Shown: piece after piece, positions 11,429 to 21,138 of the stretch
Layout: each line of letters begins with the position of its first letter
Numbering within the stretch: the first letter of the stretch is position 1
Source of the DNA: Symsagittifera roscoffensis
Taxonomy: Eukaryota > Xenacoelomorpha > Acoela > Convolutidae
Direction: 5' to 3'
NCBI RefSeq assembly: GCF_963678635.1
Contig: NC_087070.1
Location: 36,335,109 to 36,399,108 of the forward strand
DNA: 64,000 nucleotides
Notes under the pieces: generated by a model
Told to the model about the DNA's origin: nothing
Seen by the model: only the letters and a program-made list of their open reading frames with translations
Databases searched by the model: none
Translations under genes and position numbers: made by a program

Positions 11429-12138
11429 TCAGAAAAAGTTGTCGACCAGCTGTACATTGTCTAAAATGTAATTTCTTTTGAAAACCTTTAAAAATTTTGA
11501 CAGCTGTTCTTGAGAGTACGTTTCGATTTTATCGGGTAGGAGTTTATTTGACATCAAAAAATTGAAACATTTAACGATTTTGCATGAAAGGGAGTTTTCC
11601 ATAGTTTTTGTCCTACAGCGATAAAACGGAATCATTCCGTTAGAAGTAGAACGTGTATTTCGTTTATTACTATAATTACTGACGTTTAGAAAATCAAGAG
11701 GTGAACGTTTTAAATATTGAAAAATGGTTTCTTTAAAAAGTTGAGTTAAATAAATTTCATGAACTGTATCAATGCCCAGATCATTAAACTTTGTTGTTAT
11801 GTGATCGTATTTGCGTTTGAAGAATATAGTACGGAGAATTCTTTTCTGGCAGATATAAATTTTTTTCTAAATTTGTTTTGCTAGTACTCCCATAAACAAG
11901 CAGACCATATGAAATTATAGGTACCACATATGCCAGGTAGAACTTTAACAGCATTTTGCGAGAAAAAGCTACCCTGCCCTTATACATAATTCCGTTAAAT
12001 CGGCCTAGTTTTCTGCAGACAGTTTCAACATGGTCTGTAAATTTGAGTTGACTATCAATGATAACACCCAAGTATTTGAAACAATTTGTAAATCCTATGT
12101 TTTCACCCGCAAGTGAAAAGTCATTATCCAAACATTGT
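11429..12138 (-). pseudogene. LINE ORF2 C-terminal part, in two other phases
   Basis: Directly after the main ORF2 frame closes, the expected thumb sequence FKYLGVIIDSQLKFTDHV appears in a second phase (12131-11784), followed by the usual LGRFNGIMYKGR and LAYVVPIISYGLLVYG helices. Near 11850, in an A-rich run, the reading moves to a third phase that carries the C-terminal region (including the open stretch 11635-11429) up to a stop at 11429. Both phase changes lie where ORF2 proteins should be continuous, so they are most simply read as frameshift mutations in this copy; assembly error in homopolymers is an alternative. Joined length would be about 945 residues, normal for this LINE group. 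No C-terminal zinc knuckle was evident. Confidence 0.8.
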
Positions 12139-14265
12139 TTACCAAATGGTAAAGATTTTACATTTTGTAGAGCTTATCGACAATTTATTTCGCACACACC
12201 AGTCATCTGTTTTCAGCAAATCATTTTTAAAGTAATCATTTACCCTTGTTGTTGGGAAAGAAGCAAGAATAGCAGTGTCGTCCGCAAAAAGACTTAATTC
12301 CGATTTTGAAACAATTTTATTTATGTCGTTAATGTAAAGTAAGAAAAAAAGGGGTCCAAGAACAGAGCCCTGCGGAACTCCGTACGATATTACCTGTTGC
12401 CTAGAAGTACCGTTCGAATTAACAACAAATTGTTGTCTGTTTGTCAAATAACTTAATATCAATTTGTTGAATTTTCCTCTAAAACCGTACGCGCATAATT
12501 TTTCCAGAAGAATGCAATGGTTAACTGTATCAAATGCTTTTCTCAGATCAATAAAAAGTGCCAAGCCCATATTTTTTGTCTCAATCGTTTTTCGCATGAA
12601 TTCAGTAACTCGTAGGACAGCATGGATACAAGAATGTTTTTCGCGGAAACCAAACTGTTCCGGTATTATAATATTGTTTTTGTTAATGAAAACTAGCATT
12701 CTTTTATAAATTATTTTTTCAAAAATTTTGCTAAAAACTGTCAAAAGACTAATAGGTCGATAATTACTGGGATTTTCTTTTTCTCCTTCTTTCAGAAAAG
12801 CGACAATTTTTGCAATTTTACAAGCATCTGGAAAATATGCTGTATCAATACATTTATTAAAAACGTTTGCCAGGAAAACAGATATGACTGGTGAACATAA
12901 TTTAATCATTTTAGTTGAAAGACCATCATGACCACTTGAAGTTTTAGTTTTTAAGGCCCCTATTACCTTAAACACTTCATGTTCATCCGTTTTAAAAATT
13001 ACAAAACTTGATATGTTTCTGTCTAAGTTTTGAGAAGCAGAACCAACAAGTGGCAGAGAATTGCTCAGGTGCTTACCAATATTGACGAAGAAATCATTAA
13101 GTAAGTTGGGTTCAATCTCTTTTTGGGCTGGTTTTCGTTTTCCACAAAAACGATTAAAAGCTTGAAACATTTGTTTTGATGATGTACATTTTTCAATTTT
13201 CTTATCATGATAGTCTCTTTGAGCACGCCTAATTGCCATTTTTACCTTATTTCTAAACATTCGGAAGCAATTAATTTTCTCTAGTGAAGGTTTCTTAATC
13301 ATTTTGGCATGAAGACGATCTCTCTTTTTACACATTTTTTTGATATCATTGGTGATCCAGTCTTTGTGTTTTTTCCTTAGTAATGTTTGTTGGGGGCAAA
13401 AACGGTCAAAAACATCCAGACACATTTTTGTTAAATCGGTCAACATGTCATCAATTGTTGCCATATTGCAATTATTGAGATTTTGATGCAAAACAAACAA
13501 GAATTTCAAAATATTTTCATTTCTGTTCAAGATTTTCAAGTTTCGACCTATCTTAAAATTGTCACTATCATCCAAAAAAGGTCCAATAGAGGCAACTAGC
13601 GCATAATGATCACTTAGAGAAGTTTTTAAAGTAGTTACGCTCATATCATATTTACTGATGATATGATCAATACAGGTAGAACTAGATGCGGTTTCTCTTG
13701 TTGCTTCACTATTTGATATGAAGAATCCAAAAAAACTAAGTATCAATTTATATTCATCAATTAATCGAGAATTGCGCGACACGTCCAGAATATCTAAATT
13801 CATATCTCCCACAATGATTGAGTTCTGACATTGTTTTGAATTCAAATTCACGAGTAAATCCTCAAATTGCGTTAAGAAATGCTTTGAATTGATTGATGGC
13901 GGTCGATACATCAAACAAACGTTTAGTTTCTGTTTACTTCCTAGAGTTAAAGTTAAGACAACATTTTCTAGTTCATTCGATAAAATTTCGTGCGAAAAGT
14001 CAATTTGATTTTTTATGAAAAATGCTAAACCCCCACCCCTACTTTTTTGACGGTTAACAAAAACTCCTTCTTGGTAGCCGTCCAAGTTATAAAGTTCCAA
14101 GGGATCATTGTCACTTAACCAAGTTTCGCATAAGGCAACGACATATGGTTGCCATTTTAGTGAAGCAACAAGAATTTTTAATTGGTCATGATGGTTGCGC
14201 AGTGATTGAATATTTAAGAAAAGTATGTCCCCGTCGTTACCCATTAGAAATCCCTTTAAAATCAA
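12139..14265 (-). CDS. LINE ORF2: APE endonuclease and reverse transcriptase (main open part)
   Basis: This 708-residue frame carries most of the ORF2 polyprotein, which nicks chromosomal DNA and copies the element RNA at the nick. Endonuclease motifs are FLNIQS (res. 16-21), CETWL (46-50), YRPP (120-123), GDMNLD (153-158), CIDHI (198-202) and SDH (218-220), so the expected catalytic Glu, Asp and His are present. Reverse transcriptase blocks are NYRPISLL (501-508), ALFIDLRKAFDT (569-580), GVPQGSVLGP (629-638) and the catalytic LFADD (659-663). The frame closes just after the KLSISSTK block, where the thumb domain should continue. The next Met in frame, at residue 8 before GNDGD, is an equally good start. 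Downstream coding continues in another phase (see 11429-12138). Confidence 0.93.
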   Translation of the reverse strand: MILKGFLMGNDGDILFLNIQSLRNHHDQLKILVASLKWQPYVVALCETWLSDNDPLELYNLDGYQEGVFVNRQKSRGGGLAFFIKNQIDFSHEILSNELENVVLTLTLGSKQKLNVCLMYRPPSINSKHFLTQFEDLLVNLNSKQCQNSIIVGDMNLDILDVSRNSRLIDEYKLILSFFGFFISNSEATRETASSSTCIDHIISKYDMSVTTLKTSLSDHYALVASIGPFLDDSDNFKIGRNLKILNRNENILKFLFVLHQNLNNCNMATIDDMLTDLTKMCLDVFDRFCPQQTLLRKKHKDWITNDIKKMCKKRDRLHAKMIKKPSLEKINCFRMFRNKVKMAIRRAQRDYHDKKIEKCTSSKQMFQAFNRFCGKRKPAQKEIEPNLLNDFFVNIGKHLSNSLPLVGSASQNLDRNISSFVIFKTDEHEVFKVIGALKTKTSSGHDGLSTKMIKLCSPVISVFLANVFNKCIDTAYFPDACKIAKIVAFLKEGEKENPSNYRPISLLTVFSKIFEKIIYKRMLVFINKNNIIIPEQFGFREKHSCIHAVLRVTEFMRKTIETKNMGLALFIDLRKAFDTVNHCILLEKLCAYGFRGKFNKLILSYLTNRQQFVVNSNGTSRQQVISYGVPQGSVLGPLFFLLYINDINKIVSKSELSLFADDTAILASFPTTRVNDYFKNDLLKTDDWCVRNKLSISSTKCKIFTIW

Positions 14266-14323
14266 AAATAAAGCTTTAACACAGGAAAAAAAGAGATATT
14301 TTTCTGATGTTCAGAAACTCTTT

Positions 14324-15253
14324 TTAATTTTCAGGTTGATCTTTTTCTTCGCTGCTGCCCATATTATCATCGCTAACAACATCACCACTGGTAGTCATTT
14401 TCTTAGGAGGTGGAGAATGGCTTTCAATGAGTTTTTCCACCAAACAGCATAGTTTATCAAGTTTCCGCTCTTGTATATCATTTTGCGATTCATGACTATC
14501 CGGTGATCTAAAAGCCACGTTCCTTTTCCTTTTCCCCGGAGTTCCCAAAAAAGAATAAGATTTTGGATATTGAACATCGTCGGAATCAGCAGCATTTTGA
14601 ATAACATCCGTATATTTTTCATTGTCAGTAGTTACTGAGATATCATTTCCCATATAAATATCGACATCCTTCTTGTTATCAATTGGTTGCCATCTGCCAT
14701 ATGAATTGTACTTTTTAATCTGGACTTGATTCTTATGAGTAGATGCTAGTAGATTTTTGTCCCGTCTGCAGTAGTTCATAATTTCCCTATCTTTTTCTGC
14801 CAATCGTTCGTTTACATGAATTTTATTTCCAGTTAAATCATCCCAAAAATCGAATCTCTTATTCCATACAGCATCTCGCTGGTGATTATACAAAAACTTG
14901 ACAATAATCGGACGATTTCGACCTTTACCTGGTAAATAATGACACGCGACGATGTCCTGGGGCTGAATTGAAATATTTACTGACCTTAGTATCTTCACAA
15001 TTGAATGGACAGGGTACTCACCACCATCCGACACACCATGAAATGTTAAACACATAAATGAGGAATAACTTTCCACTTTCGTAACTCTTTTTTCCAACTC
15101 ATGATTGTCGTAAAGAAGCCTGTCATTCTCACCCCGTAATTCTATAATTTCATTCTGTTGGGAATCGATCTGTTTTATTAATTGCTCAAGAAGTAATCTA
15201 ACAGAGTCTCCATTATTCAAATCCGTCAAAGAAAGTTTTTGCAGTAAGGCCAT
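14324..15253 (-). CDS. LINE ORF1 protein (nucleic-acid-binding, coiled coil plus RRM-like)
   Basis: This 309-residue ORF is whole. Residues ~18-62 are heptad-like with many Glu, Leu and Gln, predicting a coiled coil for self-assembly. Residues ~65-140 fit the RRM-like fold seen in ORF1 proteins of this LINE group, with an IVACHYLPGK segment and a following RPIIVKFLYN strand, the usual pattern of 'CHRLG...RPIIVKF'. Residues ~141-200 resemble the short C-terminal domain that follows (NERLAEKDREI, then a basic Tyr-rich stretch). The tail is Ser/Glu/Lys-rich and low in complexity. In related elements ORF1 packages the element RNA with ORF2 in a cytoplasmic particle. The start is the first Met of the open frame. 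Confidence 0.88.
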   Translation of the reverse strand: MALLQKLSLTDLNNGDSVRLLLEQLIKQIDSQQNEIIELRGENDRLLYDNHELEKRVTKVESYSSFMCLTFHGVSDGGEYPVHSIVKILRSVNISIQPQDIVACHYLPGKGRNRPIIVKFLYNHQRDAVWNKRFDFWDDLTGNKIHVNERLAEKDREIMNYCRRDKNLLASTHKNQVQIKKYNSYGRWQPIDNKKDVDIYMGNDISVTTDNEKYTDVIQNAADSDDVQYPKSYSFLGTPGKRKRNVAFRSPDSHESQNDIQERKLDKLCCLVEKLIESHSPPPKKMTTSGDVVSDDNMGSSEEKDQPEN

Positions 15254-15430
15254 ATTGAATTGTTGAAAGCGAACGTATTTTAAACGAAGATTTTATGCAG
15301 CAAACGTAAAAAGAACAACGCGACTGTTTCTTAGCTCATTTTCAGTTCTATTTAATAAGTTTATCACAACAATTAGGCTAACTGACGGATTTCTTTTATC
15401 GGGTGTGGGCTGCCCTCACTGTCCACACAG

Positions 15431-17854
15431 TATTGTCTATGTAGTGTTGGAAAAAACCTTCGAGCCGTATGATTAGGTCATCTTAACGACTCTTATTGCA
15501 CAATTTTCAGCTCCAAAATTTTGTCTGTGTAGCATCAAAGTCATCATACAAGATCCCACTGCAGTTTTTTTAATTAGTAATTCGAGCAACCTTAAAATTC
15601 CACATCATTGGTTGTGAAAATTCTTCTGGTTTTGTGTTTGGGGCATTTGCCTTTATGACTTCAAACTAATCAATTTTTACGAGACATCTATAGCCAGAAC
15701 CTTCTAACTGTCTTTCAAGCTAAATTTTTGCAAAATTTTTCTGAGGGTTGCAACCATTGCAAATCCATTTGTCTATACAAACCAAGTGTAGTAGCTTTAA
15801 AAAGGATTTTTTCTTAGCCATATTCAAAACGCGTTCAGTTGTGTTTACTGACTTGTCAGGTGGCTTTCTTTGCCCGTATAATTTTTAAGGGGCATTGTTA
15901 ATAGCCTCTTCAAGAGAGAATTCTGTTTACAAGCAAAGCCCTTATCAAAATCATTTTAAGCAGTCTTCACCATCGAACCCTTTTGCTCAAAATTTCACCT
16001 TCCACTGATATCTAGGGCAGACTTCGTTTTGACCTTCTAACAGCAGTTTCAAATTTTTAAAATTTATTTCATAAAAGCAAGTTCAAAAAAATTGGGACAC
16101 AATCTGAGTGGAGTTATGGCATGACAAGCGTCCCAAGGACATTTTTTTGTATATGCTACGAACCATTGAATTAAAAAGTACCTGAATCGCAGCCAACTTT
16201 TCTAAGTTAGCCCTTTCGGTTTTTTTGGTTTAATTTTAGGTTTTTCACCAATGTTTTGTCTACCTGCTCATACTAACCAGTGTATTTTTGCTAATCCATG
16301 CAGCTAAGCCGTCGGCGTCCCTCGGATGTTGACCTATTATTCTGTGCGTTGCTAAACTTCTGATTTTTTCTTGTTTTGTTTTCGTTTTGCATGACATCGC
16401 TGTTCTTCAGACTTTTTGCTCATCAAACTTTTCTGACAGGAATCAGTCATTTTATTTTTTCCGCCTATGTCGGTTTTGACCGCATAAAAATTATACCGTT
16501 ATCGAGCGGCAAAGCCGAGAGACTATTTTCTTTCAATTACGTCTGGCTGTTTCAATATATTTTTCAAAATGTTGTCAGCAGTCTGACTTTTTGAGCATCA
16601 CTCTTTGCAGCTGCCTCAATCTGGCACAATTTTTCCCGGGGTTTTCAATTAAATGTGTTTTGTACCAGTTATTTTGGTTTTAACTCTGACCATCAATTCA
16701 ACAACTGCGCCAAACTCAATTCATTTTGGACTCGCCTAGAATTTTTAATGGCAAAACCTGTCTCTCTGAAAAATTGTGAAGTTTGTTCTTTTTCGGCTTA
16801 TCAAGTTTTTAATGCCTTTGCTTGAAAATTCTCGTAGGCCCCTTCTTCCTATCATTCGCCTACATTAACTCGAGACTCAAAAGTTTTAATTGAAAACTGT
16901 GTGTGCGCCTTTTGATTCAAGAGAAACCTAGTAAAGGTCTTTATAGAGATCCCAAGAACTTCAATAAAACTTTTTACTCTTTGGTCGTTTGTCCTTACCT
17001 AAAAATCCATAGCCACCGCCTTCACACGTCGCGTCTCTGGATTGCGAAGTCCTTGCAATGGCTTTCCGATTTGTGCCGCTATCACGCTGAAAACGCCCGT
17101 CCTTTAAACTCGGTGAGCTAACAAAACACGCAGTTAATTGAGTTCGCTAGATATTTGCAGTTAGAGTTATTCTCTGAGGACTGCGTGCTCCTGTCTCTTG
17201 TTTCTATTGATAAGGTTACTCCTTTTTCAAAATTCCAATTCAATTTGTTTTTGCAGATACTCAACAAATCGGGAAGACCGATGGACATAACGGCTCATCA
17301 AACGATCTTCTAATCACGTCCTTTACCTTGCTAAAACATTTTTGACCTCCTACAGCTATCCTTTTTTGCGCTACCCTTTTTTTGTGTCAAGTACCCTAAA
17401 TTGAAAGCTGTGAACCGCTTGATCCCAAAGAAAACATGCTCAGATGTCCTTAATTGCAATGAATTACGTGCTTAGGAGTATACTGAGAAATCAATTACAG
17501 CATTGGCTATTGTTGAAAGTATTTAGTTTTTGCTATTTGCGTGGTTCAAGGCGATTTTGAAAGCACAGTTTACATGTACCCAGGTGGAATTTCATCCGCT
17601 ACTTTTACACTGATATACTATTTTGGATTTCTATCATGCGCAAGGTAATTAGAGAAATGGCAAAACTGATTTTTTTCTGATTTTAAAAATGTTTTGCGCG
17701 TCTTATAAATGTCAAATTTTCGTAGTTAGTGATTGCAATTGACCACCTTGATAATGCTTTGTCAAAAATTGGCTGAGTGTTTTGGCAATTTTTCGTTACT
17801 TTGTGTACATGCTGGAATCCTCAGGTCGTTTACCTTCAAAGATCTTGTTAAGAG
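15431..17854. other. AT-rich stretch, no gene recognised
   Basis: Both strands are closed every few dozen codons apart from small frames such as 16376-16594 and 16903-17121, which show no domain I know. The stretch is pyrimidine-rich on the plus strand. Around 15960-16220 it is weakly collinear with 18840-19090 (shared TTTCACCT, CAGACTTCGTT/CAGGCTTCGTT and GCAGCCAACTTTTCT/CTCAGCCAATTTTAG landmarks), which suggests an old duplication about 2.9 kb apart. Confidence 0.5.
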
Positions 17855-18138
17855 TTTTGGATTTTATTTACAAACCTAAAATTGTTTCGGATATTGATTT
17901 TCAAACACTTACGTTTCAATTTTTCTGCAATGTTTTGTTCAAATGCATTCATGTGGATGCATTGCATCCTATGGACCTGTTGGACTGTCCTCCCAAGGAC
18001 AAATGTACTGTATTATCAACAAGCCCAGCCCCTAAAATTGACAATGCTGCCCTTATCAGTAAGTTTATAGTACCCACCATATTTGACCTGTTTTCGTTAG
18101 TCCGTGTTTATCTTTCAAACCAGGAAACTATCATCTAG
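17782..18138 (+). pseudogene. Unrecognised ORF, partly shared by the second duplicate
   Basis: A 118-codon plus-strand frame. Its last ~60 codons have a counterpart in the same phase in the second duplicate (18443-18628). There the C-terminal block ALISKF(I/V)VP, then DLFSLVRVY, is well kept, and both frames end at the same TAG. The upstream half of the second copy is closed by stops. I do not recognise the protein, and no signal peptide or membrane segment stands out. It may be the last exon of a decayed gene or element. A shared frame after one duplication is weak evidence for coding. Confidence 0.3.
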
Positions 18139-18834
18139 TTTTTTTTCTTAGTACAAGTTTGAATGCAACTTTTTAACAGCCTAGAGAAATATCTCAGAAT
18201 TGCCAATCACAGTTCTTATTATGTCATCAACAAATCATTAAAAAAATAAGCACTCTTCTCGTTTCGATCTGTACCCTGCTGTTTCAGTTATGTTCTGCAA
18301 TACCAGACTGTTTCAACAAACCCTGGGCTCCCGGATTTCAATCTGTTTGGATTTTAATTAGAAATCTAAAAATGTTTCGGATGATGATTTTCAAACCCAT
18401 ACGTTCCAATTTTTCTGCAATGTTCTGTTCAAATGCATTCATGTGGAATCATTGACCCCTAAGAGCCCGATGGCCTGTCTCCTCATAGACATTTGTTCTG
18501 TATTATCATCCTTCCCAGCCTCTAAAGTTAACAATACTGCACTTATCAGTAAGTTTGTGGTACCAGCCGCATATGACCTGTTTTCGTTAGTCCGTGTTTA
18601 TAATTCAATCCGGGAAAATGTGATCTAGTTTTTTTTCTTACTACAAGTTTGAATGCGACTTTTTAACAGCCTAGAGAAACATCTCAGAATTTGCCATCAC
18701 AGTTCTTACTATGTCATCAAAAAATCATGGAAAAATTTAGCACTCTTCTCGTTTCGATCCAAACCCTGCTGTTTCAATTATGATCTGCAATATCAGACTA
18801 ATTCAGCAACCCCTGGGCTCTCGGATTCTAATCT
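17855..18834. repeat. Tandem ~490-bp duplication
   Basis: 17855-18344 and 18345-18834 are collinear with a 490-bp offset. Shared landmarks include TTTTTCTGCAATGTT, AAATGCATTCATGTGGA, GACCTGTTTTCGTTAGTCCG, CTAGTTTTTTTTCTTA and AACAGCCTAGAGAAA. The copies differ by scattered substitutions and small indels, so the duplication is not recent. Part of the unit keeps an open frame in both copies (see the next entry). Confidence 0.9.
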
Positions 18835-19830
18835 TTCCCACACCCTAAGGCAAACCAAATCAAGTAGGCCTCTTAGTTTGATATTTCACCTCTTTTTGAC
18901 ATCCAGGTCAGGCTTCGTTACGATTTTCTTTCAGTAATATCAAAGTGGTACTTCTTTCATTAATGTAAGCTCGTAATTTTTGAGCAACCATTTCGGGTAA
19001 TTTCCTTTGCTGGACAGTACTTTTGTACAAAACAAAACCGTTGCATTAAAGTTTACTTGACTCTCAGCCAATTTTAGTAATTGTTACATAATTTTGCGAG
19101 ACATTTCAAGAGGATTAATTTGCTCATGCAATTTTTTATTGGCTACTAACAGTTTCTTTGACCAAAATCAAAGTTTGCCAACTCTTTACATCAGGCAAAT
19201 TGTACTCTCATTAGAGTCAAGTTTTGGTTGCTTCAATCATCCCCAGCCATTTGAAAGTTCGTTTTTGTTTTAGCGATTTCACAATTCATTTAGAGTTCTA
19301 TAAATTTCGCCGCAAACTCTCTAGCAGCCTCTCATATTGAGATTTCGACACCTCGCAACGTCGCTTAAGCTCCTTCTTTTACATTCCTTGCACGTGGTTT
19401 TTTTTCGCTTTTTAATGTTGTCTGTGATCAGAACAGTATCCTCCAGCTTAAATCAAAAACTGTTTTTCCGAGATATTATTTTGCCCTTAAACGGACGATG
19501 TGATCTGCCCGCTTGATTGTGTTGACCTCATTTCATTTCACGAAAGTTTCCGCCCCAGACAAAAAACGTCGGCTCCTGTTTCATCTTCACTCGGCTTTTG
19601 TGTTCCGCCGATCAGCTTCTGGAATTGTGCATAAGCGGGCGCACTGAACGGTATTTTTAGTGGTGCTTGGAGAGTCTGTTGTGGATCCTGAATTCTCTTG
19701 AAAAGGCAATGAATCTTGATAAGAACAATGTCTCCCCGGGTCTTGGTTTGTGATTTATAATTCGACCGAGGCGATGTGAAAATCATACAAACATAATTAT
19801 ACATACATTATACATGCATTCAAAATCCAT
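18835..19830. other. No clear gene; one small minus-strand ORF
   Basis: Mostly AT-rich with no recognised content. A minus-strand frame at 19538-19804 (88 codons) has higher GC and a mixed composition, with a run of Pro, Gln and Ala in its middle. It has no recognisable domain and lies next to the GTCGA tract and microsatellite. It could be an exon or chance. Confidence 0.4.
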
Positions 19831-19937
19831 AGTCGATCTCAAAGTCGAACAATAAAGTCGAGTCAGTCTAAACATAAAGTCGAGTCGATCGAAACATAAA
19901 ATCGAACACAAAGTCGAAATATTAAGTCGAAACATCC
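19831..19937. repeat. Degenerate GTCGA-rich tract, left side
   Basis: AAAGTCGA, AAAATCGA and GTCGAGTCGATCGAAACATAA-like motifs recur every ~10-17 bp with no strict period. The same words (GTCGA, GATCGAAACATA) appear on the other side of the microsatellite at 20140-20550. The excess of the self-complementary TCGA word is striking in low-GC DNA. Confidence 0.7.
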
Positions 19938-20055
19938 ACATACATACATACATACATACATACATACATACATACATACATACATACATACATACATACA
20001 TACACACATACATACATACATACATACATACATACATACATACACACATACATAC
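19938..20055. repeat. (CATA)n microsatellite
   Basis: About 118 bp of CATA/TACA units, nearly pure, with two CACACA interruptions near 20003 and 20044. The apparent Met-Tyr-Val-Cys repeat ORFs on the minus strand are translations of this microsatellite. Confidence 0.98.
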
Positions 20056-20139
20056 CTATATACAATAAAACTTTAACAATAAAATCCATAAATACATACC
20101 TGAGTACTTGTTATTTTTTAGCGTACGAAATTTATTTGA

Positions 20140-20550
20140 CGATCGACCACAATCAAAAAGGTTTTTTTTTCAGTAAAAACGTTTTTGCCCGGTCAAACAG
20201 TCAAAATATTTTTGGCAGTCGAAACGCTTCTCAGTCGAGAAAAAGCTGCGTCGAACGAAGTCGATTTTTTTTTTGGGTCGAACTCGGTCGAAAAGTTTTT
20301 CCTCGATCGAAATTCTTCTCGGTCGGAAAACTCCTCAATCGAACACAGTCGAAGTGTTTTTTCTCGGTGGAAAAAATTCCTCTGTCGAATCGGTTGAAAT
20401 ATGTTTCCTCTGTCGAGTTTGGTCGAAATGTTTTTCCTCGTCGAACCTGGTCGAAATGTAGACAGGCTTGGGTCGACTCGGTGGAAACATATCAAGCCTG
20501 GGTCGAGACGGTCAAAACATACCAGGTTTGGTCGAGTCGATCAAAACATA
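20140..20550. repeat. Degenerate ~28-30-bp GTCGAA-rich repeat tract
   Basis: The pattern GTCGAA, a short spacer, GGTCGAAA, then GTTTTTCCTC recurs from about 20220 to 20460 with a loose period near 30 bp. It is followed by CTGGGTCGA and GTCAAAACATA units to 20550. The tract is strongly diverged. Open frames in several phases across it (for example 20136-20609) are by-products of the low-complexity repeat, since TCGAAA-type words contain no stops in most phases. Confidence 0.75.
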
Positions 20551-21138
20551 AACCTCCATCCGGGTCTCACTGCTCTCTTCTCTTCGTCAGTACTGAAATT
20601 TTTGTATGATAGGACTGCAATTTATCCCTTTTTTATCAAAAACTGTAACTTTCAATTCTTTCTAGTGTCAGATCAGAAGCAGATCAAGAATTTTCTCGAT
20701 GGGGGGTTGGATTTTTCGACCTTTTTAGCTTGATCAAACTGAAATCCCAGCGCTCCCAGAACACTATAAAGACACTATTCTGTCAAAAAAAAAATGGCAC
20801 GCATTTTGCCTTTTTTTCGGTGCGCGCTCCCGTTCAAATTTTTTTGGCGCGCACTCCTTCTAGAAAGCTGAAAGGTTGATCGGCCGAAAAAAGATTTCAT
20901 AAAAATTTCCCGTCGTGGGTCACATTACTAATCTTTAGGCAGTTGTTCACGTATCTCGACAAAGACTTTCGATAGCGTCTCGCTCAACTTTTCCTGAGAA
21001 AATCGCACCACAGATTTTTTCCCTCAGTTCGAGCTGGGGCCGAGATCTGCGACTCCTGTTGCGACAGAAATGGGTCGCCAAAAATTTACTGTCTGCGACC
21101 GAAACTTCATCATCCTGGAAGAAACTTGAGTGGCAGAA
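20551..21138. other. Non-repeat spacer before the 31-bp satellite
   Basis: No gene or RNA was recognised. The last ~100 bp (from about 21040) become richer in GTCGC and GCGAC words before the first clear 31-bp monomer at about 21139, as if the array edge has decayed. Confidence 0.55.

Larger units (their letters stand above)
11192..15430 (-). mobile_element. Near-full-length non-LTR retrotransposon (CR1/L2-like LINE)
   Basis: On the minus strand, ORF1 (15253-14324) precedes ORF2 (from 14265), spaced 58 bp. ORF2 encodes an APE-type endonuclease and then a reverse transcriptase, the standard order for the CR1/L2/Jockey group of LINEs. The 3' UTR runs from 11428 to the gap. An AATTGAATTGAATC stretch (minus-strand sense, near 11280) resembles the short simple-repeat tails of L2-like elements and may mark the 3' end. 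The 5' limit is uncertain. A short inverted repeat GTGTGG/CCACAC at 15403-15428 could belong to the 5' UTR. ORF1 is intact, while ORF2 needs two phase changes, so this copy is probably dead but not ancient. The clade assignment is from protein motifs only. Confidence 0.9.

Noticed and set aside
12058-14622. Short ORFs inside the LINE on the plus strand or in other minus phases
   Set aside because: They overlap ORF1 and ORF2, which have clear motif support.
19783-20049. Cys/Tyr/Met/Val repeat proteins on the minus strand
   Set aside because: Direct translation of the (CATA)n microsatellite.
20136-20733. Overlapping ORFs up to 157 codons across the GTCGA tract
   Set aside because: Several phases on both strands are open at once, which is typical of stop-poor low-complexity repeat, not of a gene.
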